Source: Acidithiobacillus sp.
GTDB taxonomy: Bacteria > Pseudomonadota > Gammaproteobacteria > Acidithiobacillales > Acidithiobacillaceae
NCBI GenBank assembly: GCA_027445725.1
Contig: DAIAVG010000087.1
Span: 1 to 6,118 of the forward strand
Direction: 5' to 3'
DNA length: 6,118 bases
In this document: in pieces, positions 4,251 to 6,118 of the stretch
How the letters are laid out: each line of letters begins with the position of its first letter
Numbering within the stretch: the stretch's first letter is position 1
Translations under genes and position numbers: made by a program
The notes under the pieces: generated by a model
The model's database searches: none
What the model was told of the DNA's origin: nothing
The model's input: the letters and a program-made list of their open reading frames with translations, nothing else

Positions 4251-4568
4251 ATGTTACTACACGTCGATGCACCCCAGGTTCAGATGCGAATTGTCCACAT
4301 GAATCATCAGGAAACAGAAGCGTCCCTTCGAGGGCGGATTAGCAAACAGGGATCCGGCGGCGATGCCACCTATACGCTGCATATGCCTCGCAAGGTGAGG
4401 TTTGCGGGTACGGCCTGCCCTTATGCGTTTACGCAGAAGGGGTTGCAGATCCTGCAGTATACGGATGGTCCAAAGTACCACGCTACAAAAGGTGCGCACA
4501 TCTATATGACCCACCTGGTGTGTTCCATGTCCGGGCCGGCCATCGAGCGCATGTACAAAATTCAGTAA
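4251..4568 (+). CDS. hypothetical protein (105 aa)
   Basis: The ATG at 4251 has AAAAGGA about 12 nt upstream, so the spacing is long. An in-frame ATG at 4200 (adding MQGAWVHAATLKGTEDT) lacks any ribosome-binding site and would place the 4208-4223 hairpin inside the coding region, so 4251 is preferred with some doubt. The protein is soluble and His/Met-rich, with two Cys (56 and 91) and strand-like segments (TYTLHMPRKVRFAGTACPYAF). No domain is recognised. It lies 86 nt after the membrane protein and may share its transcript. The stop is 53 nt before tRNA-Thr(TGT). Confidence 0.72.
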   Translation: MLLHVDAPQVQMRIVHMNHQETEASLRGRISKQGSGGDATYTLHMPRKVRFAGTACPYAFTQKGLQILQYTDGPKYHATKGAHIYMTHLVCSMSGPAIERMYKIQ

Positions 4569-4621
4569 ATCTGTTTTGTGGAGAATCATGGCCACGATAT
4601 TTGGGAGGCATAAAGCAACAC

Positions 4622-4697
4622 GCCGGTTTAGCTCAGATGGCAGAGCGCCTGCCCTGTAAGCAGGATGTCGTTGGTTCGAGGCCGACAACCGCCTCCA
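4622..4697 (+). tRNA. tRNA-Thr(TGT), atypical C33
   Basis: Acceptor GCCGGTT/AACCGCC pairs except for a C-C clash at 2-71; the discriminator is T and CCA is at 4695-4697. D-stem GCTC/GAGC; anticodon stem CCTGC/GCAGG is perfect with loop CCTGTAA, anticodon TGT at 4655-4657, and position 33 is C. T-stem GTTGG/CCGAC (one T-G). The 2-71 pair is a threonine identity position in E. coli (C2-G71), so both charging and decoding could be affected. Loop shift to GTA would break the stem. Confidence 0.78.
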
Positions 4698-4721
4698 ATT
4701 TCAACAGAAGAGGGTGTCAAA

Positions 4722-5003
4722 GTGAATAGCATCAAGGATATGGTCAAGGATGGCAAAAAAGTTGTTTTCATCCGCTTCAAAGAAGGCGAACTCTGGTACC
4801 GGACAGAGTGTGGCTTTGAGTTCCCCGTTCCTGTTGAAGACACCGGAACCGCGACTTTCCTACCGGAAGACAAGGCGATGCTTTTTATGCGGTACATCCG
4901 CAAACACATCGCTTTTCTGGATGCCGCGAAAACGGAGCACGATAAAATTGGGGCGGCGGTCGATATGGATGCGTTTTTTGCCGATGTGCGTGCCAGTAAA
5001 TGA
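4722..5003 (+). CDS. hypothetical protein, aromatic/acidic (93 aa)
   Basis: The GTG at 4722 is chosen because AAGAGGG (4708-4714) sits seven bases upstream; the upstream ATG at 4665 lies inside tRNA-Thr. The core reads as one compact domain: a strand-like KKVVFIRFKEGELWYRTE, then CGFEFPVPVEDTGTATFLPEDKAMLFMRYIRKHI, then a helical tail. I have an impression, not a verified match, that this W-Y-R-T, F-P-V-P, D-T-G-T-A-T pattern occurs in small uncharacterised proteins of phages and mobile elements of proteobacteria. No catalytic motif is evident. It starts 24 nt after the tRNA CCA and is followed 52 nt later by another small gene with its own ribosome-binding site. Confidence 0.82.
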   Translation: MNSIKDMVKDGKKVVFIRFKEGELWYRTECGFEFPVPVEDTGTATFLPEDKAMLFMRYIRKHIAFLDAAKTEHDKIGAAVDMDAFFADVRASK

Positions 5004-5055
5004 AACGCCGTATCTAGGGGTCTATTGCCGGCGGGGACCGTAAGAGGGGGTAACC

Positions 5056-5280
5056 ATGAAGAAGGAAACACTGGTCATTCGACCTGAGAAGCACAGGCGA
5101 CGTATCGGCGTGATGCCGACCTATGCGCAACGGGACAGAACAAAGTACGCGCGAAAGACAAAGCATCGTGGTCATGATTACAACGCCGGAGAGCAACAAG
5201 GAAAGCCTTTTGCTGGTTTCCCTTGTTGCTCTTTCAAAATGCGCCGGATTAGCTCAGAGGCCAGAGCAATCGCTTCGTAA
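5056..5280 (+). CDS. hypothetical small basic protein (74 aa), reads into tRNA-Thr
   Basis: A strong GAGGGGGT (5044-5051) precedes the ATG at 5056. Residues 1-44 are highly basic (MKKETLVIRPEKHRRRIGV, then RDRTKYARKTKHRGHDYNA), as in nucleic-acid or ribosome-binding small proteins, though no family is recognised. From residue 46 the frame passes through the hairpin at 5191-5231 and into tRNA-Thr(CGT), ending at a TAA formed by bases of the anticodon loop. The last 28 or so codons therefore look like read-through of structured RNA rather than selected protein. The original stop was probably lost by mutation or rearrangement near 5190, or the tail is tolerated. Confidence 0.6.
   Translation: MKKETLVIRPEKHRRRIGVMPTYAQRDRTKYARKTKHRGHDYNAGEQQGKPFAGFPCCSFKMRRISSEARAIAS
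5191..5231 (+). terminator. long hairpin upstream of tRNA-Thr(CGT)
   Basis: GAGCAACAAGG pairs perfectly with CCTTGTTGCTC (11 bp, 5191-5201/5221-5231), extended by AAA/TTT after a bulged C, and followed by only TTTC. Stem strength fits a terminator, but the tail is weak. It may limit read-through from the upstream small genes or mark the 5' processing boundary of the tRNA that begins 12 nt later. It overlaps the 3' part of the 5056 ORF. Confidence 0.55.
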
Positions 5281-5318
5281 GCGATAGGCCCTCGGTTCGA
5301 CTCCGAGATCCGGCACCA
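5243..5318 (+). tRNA. tRNA-Thr(CGT)
   Basis: Acceptor GCCGGAT/ATCCGGC is perfect, with G1-C72 and C2-G71 as threonine identity requires, A73 and CCA. Anticodon stem ATCGC/GCGAT is perfect, loop TTCGTAA, anticodon CGT at 5276-5278, reading ACG. T-stem CTCGG/CCGAG is perfect. Canonical, in contrast to the Thr(TGT) gene at 4622. Confidence 0.96.
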
Positions 5319-5342
5319 ATTCATCATTATCAGGAGAAAATC

Positions 5343-5621
5343 ATGCAGCCTTGTGATACATGCCATGCCTGTTCATTCCCCGACAAGGTGGCCCAGGCCC
5401 GCGCCACCATTCCCGCCCAATGGGTAGCGGAACTCACGGAGGAGGAGGCGCCGGACCATATCTGGCTGACTGCCGGAAACCTGTACGCCGATATGGTCGC
5501 CCACGGTCAGGAGGCCCCGGAAAGTTTTCTGCAGATGTTGTCCGGCGGCGAGATCACCGACGAGGATCGCGCCTGGGCTGCGCGGTCGCTGGCGGACATG
5601 GGCATTCCTGCGACACATTGA
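5343..5621 (+). CDS. hypothetical acidic protein with N-terminal CxxCxxC (92 aa)
   Basis: AGGAGA (5332-5337) precedes the ATG at 5343 at ideal spacing, and tRNA-Thr ends 24 nt upstream. Residues 4, 7 and 10 form CDTCHAC, with His8 within it, a possible small metal-binding knuckle although no second Cys pair is present. The rest is acidic and helical (VAELTEEEAPDHIWLTAGNL, FLQMLSGGEITDEDRAWAARSL). The GGEITDEDR stretch is loop-like with several carboxylates; a full EF-hand is not evident. The stop is 15 nt before tRNA-Gln. The family is unknown. Confidence 0.8.
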   Translation: MQPCDTCHACSFPDKVAQARATIPAQWVAELTEEEAPDHIWLTAGNLYADMVAHGQEAPESFLQMLSGGEITDEDRAWAARSLADMGIPATH

Positions 5622-5636
5622 TGTATGACCAGTTTT

Positions 5637-5711
5637 TGAGGGCTTGTCGCACGGTGTGACGCAGGGCCTTGGACCCTGTACCAGTAGGTTCGACTCCTAC
5701 GCCCTCAACCA
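5637..5711 (+). tRNA. tRNA-Gln(TTG), atypical C33
   Basis: Acceptor TGAGGGC/GCCCTCA is perfect and has the weak T1-A72 pair typical of tRNA-Gln. A73 and CCA follow (E. coli Gln has G73). D-stem GTC/GAC; anticodon stem CAGGG/CCCTG is perfect with loop CCTTGGA, anticodon TTG at 5669-5671, and position 33 is C. T-stem GTAGG/CCTAC is perfect. Shifting the loop by one to restore U33 would read TGG (Pro) but break the stem, so Gln is preferred. Confidence 0.8.
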
Positions 5712-5716
5712 AACAC

Positions 5717-5791
5717 GCACGGTTAGCCAAGCGGCCCAAGCGGCGGTCTGCAAAACCGCATAGACCGGTTCGACTCCGGTATCGTGCTCCA
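5717..5791 (+). tRNA. tRNA-Cys(GCA)
   Basis: Five bases after tRNA-Gln. Acceptor GCACGGT/ATCGTGC pairs (one G-T), with T73, the main cysteine identity base, and CCA. Anticodon stem GCGGT/ACCGC is perfect, loop CTGCAAA, anticodon GCA at 5750-5752. The T-arm has CCGG/CCGG around TTCGACT. Confidence 0.96.
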
Positions 5792-5801
5792 TTTTACTAA
5801 C

Positions 5802-5876
5802 GGACCTGTAGCTCAGAGGCAGAGCGGACGGCTCATAACTGTCGGGTCGGGATTTCAAAATTCCCCAGGTCCACCA
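5802..5876 (+). tRNA. tRNA with CAT anticodon (elongator Met or Ile2)
   Basis: Acceptor GGACCTG/CAGGTCC is perfect, with A73 and CCA. G1-C72 excludes an initiator. Anticodon stem GACGG/CTGTC (one G-T), loop CTCATAA, anticodon CAT at 5834-5836. T-stem GGGAT/TTCCC has a T-T mismatch at the normally invariant 53-61 pair, with loop TTCAAAA. It could be Met, or Ile reading ATA if the C is modified to lysidine; sequence alone does not decide. Confidence 0.85.
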
Positions 5877-5892
5877 TATCAAAGGAACGGTC

Positions 5893-5976
5893 ATGGAAAC
5901 CATCGATATAGGTTATCAGGAGCTTCGCCAGGATGAGGCGGACGGAAAGCGTATCGAGAAACCGCATTTTGGCTAA
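5893..5976 (+). CDS. micro-ORF (27 aa)
   Basis: The ATG at 5893 has AAAGGAA (5881-5887) at good spacing and follows tRNA-Met/Ile2 by 16 nt. It encodes METIDIGYQELRQDEADGKR plus seven residues, then TAA. The peptide is acidic and polar with no recognisable motif. It could be a real small protein or a leader for the gene starting at 6019; either is inference. Confidence 0.45.
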   Translation: METIDIGYQELRQDEADGKRIEKPHFG

Positions 5977-6018
5977 GAAGATTGTTCCGCAAAGGATAAC
6001 GTAGAAGGGGAAAAGCAA

Positions 6019-6118
6019 ATGCAGAGCATTCGCAATAAAATCACTCATGCCATGTACGGGAAGCCTGGTCTAAAGCCATCGCAGGCGCTTTTGATCATAG
6101 CTTTTTTCTTCGCATTTG
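6019..6118 (+). CDS. N-terminus of a probable membrane protein (partial)
   Basis: The ATG at 6019 is preceded by GAAGGGG (6004-6010) at about eight bases. The frame runs off the window after 33 codons. The start is basic (MQSIRNKITHAMYGKPGLK) and turns hydrophobic from residue 23 (ALLIIAFFFAF), as in a first transmembrane segment or a signal anchor with the N-terminus inside. The family is not recognisable from this fragment. Confidence 0.6.
   Translation, partial: MQSIRNKITHAMYGKPGLKPSQALLIIAFFFAF

Noticed and set aside
5373..6048. Minus-strand frames over the 5343 gene, the last tRNAs and the window end
   Set aside because: They are antisense shadows of a gene with an ideal ribosome-binding site and of three tRNAs.

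Overview
This 6.1 kb window is a same-strand bacterial-type tRNA gene array with small protein genes between the tRNAs. I could fold 18 plausible tRNA genes by hand, all on the + strand. They cover 14 amino acids: Gly(TCC), Ala(TGC), Tyr(GTA) x2, Asn(GTT), Pro(TGG), Ser(TGA, GCT, CGA), Leu(TAG), Lys(CTT), His(GTG), Asp(GTC), Thr(TGT, CGT), Gln(TTG), Cys(GCA) and Met/Ile2(CAT). All of them encode the 3' CCA. No rRNA, integrase, structural phage gene or conjugation gene is present. A mixed tRNA array with short, well-spaced Shine-Dalgarno-led ORFs of unknown function is typical of large phages and some integrative elements (for example the tRNA clusters known from acidophile mobile elements). 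It is not typical of a chromosomal tRNA operon. Host and element type cannot be fixed from this window alone.

Layout. 1-192: a tRNA 3'-end-like fragment, then two tRNA bodies whose halves are swapped. The 5' acceptor strand of the first pairs with the 3' acceptor strand of the second, and the 3' half of the first pairs with the 5' half of the second. 193-1369: widely spaced tRNAs (Gly, Ala, Tyr) separated by hairpin-containing gene-free DNA. 1370-1828: two small ORFs with good ribosome-binding sites. 2014-3369: a dense block of ten tRNAs (Asn, Pro, Ser, Leu, Ser, odd Tyr, Lys, Ser, His, Asp). 3442-4568: a two-gene protein island, a 240-aa single-pass membrane protein and a 105-aa protein, preceded by a consensus TATAAT. 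4622-5876: Thr, two small genes, Thr, a 92-aa CxxCxxC protein, Gln, Cys and Met/Ile2. 5893-6118: a 27-codon micro-ORF and the start of a probable membrane protein that runs off the window.

The tRNAs presumably add decoding capacity to the element during its own expression, or replace host tRNAs lost to degradation. The set is biased (three Ser and two Thr isoacceptors; no Arg, Glu, Ile(GAT), Phe, Trp or Val in this window). The main oddities are the swapped or nested tRNA locus at 40-192, three otherwise sound tRNAs with C instead of the near-universal U33 (Ala-TGC, Thr-TGT, Gln-TTG), and a Tyr tRNA whose 3' half looks spliced from another tRNA. All protein genes are hypothetical.
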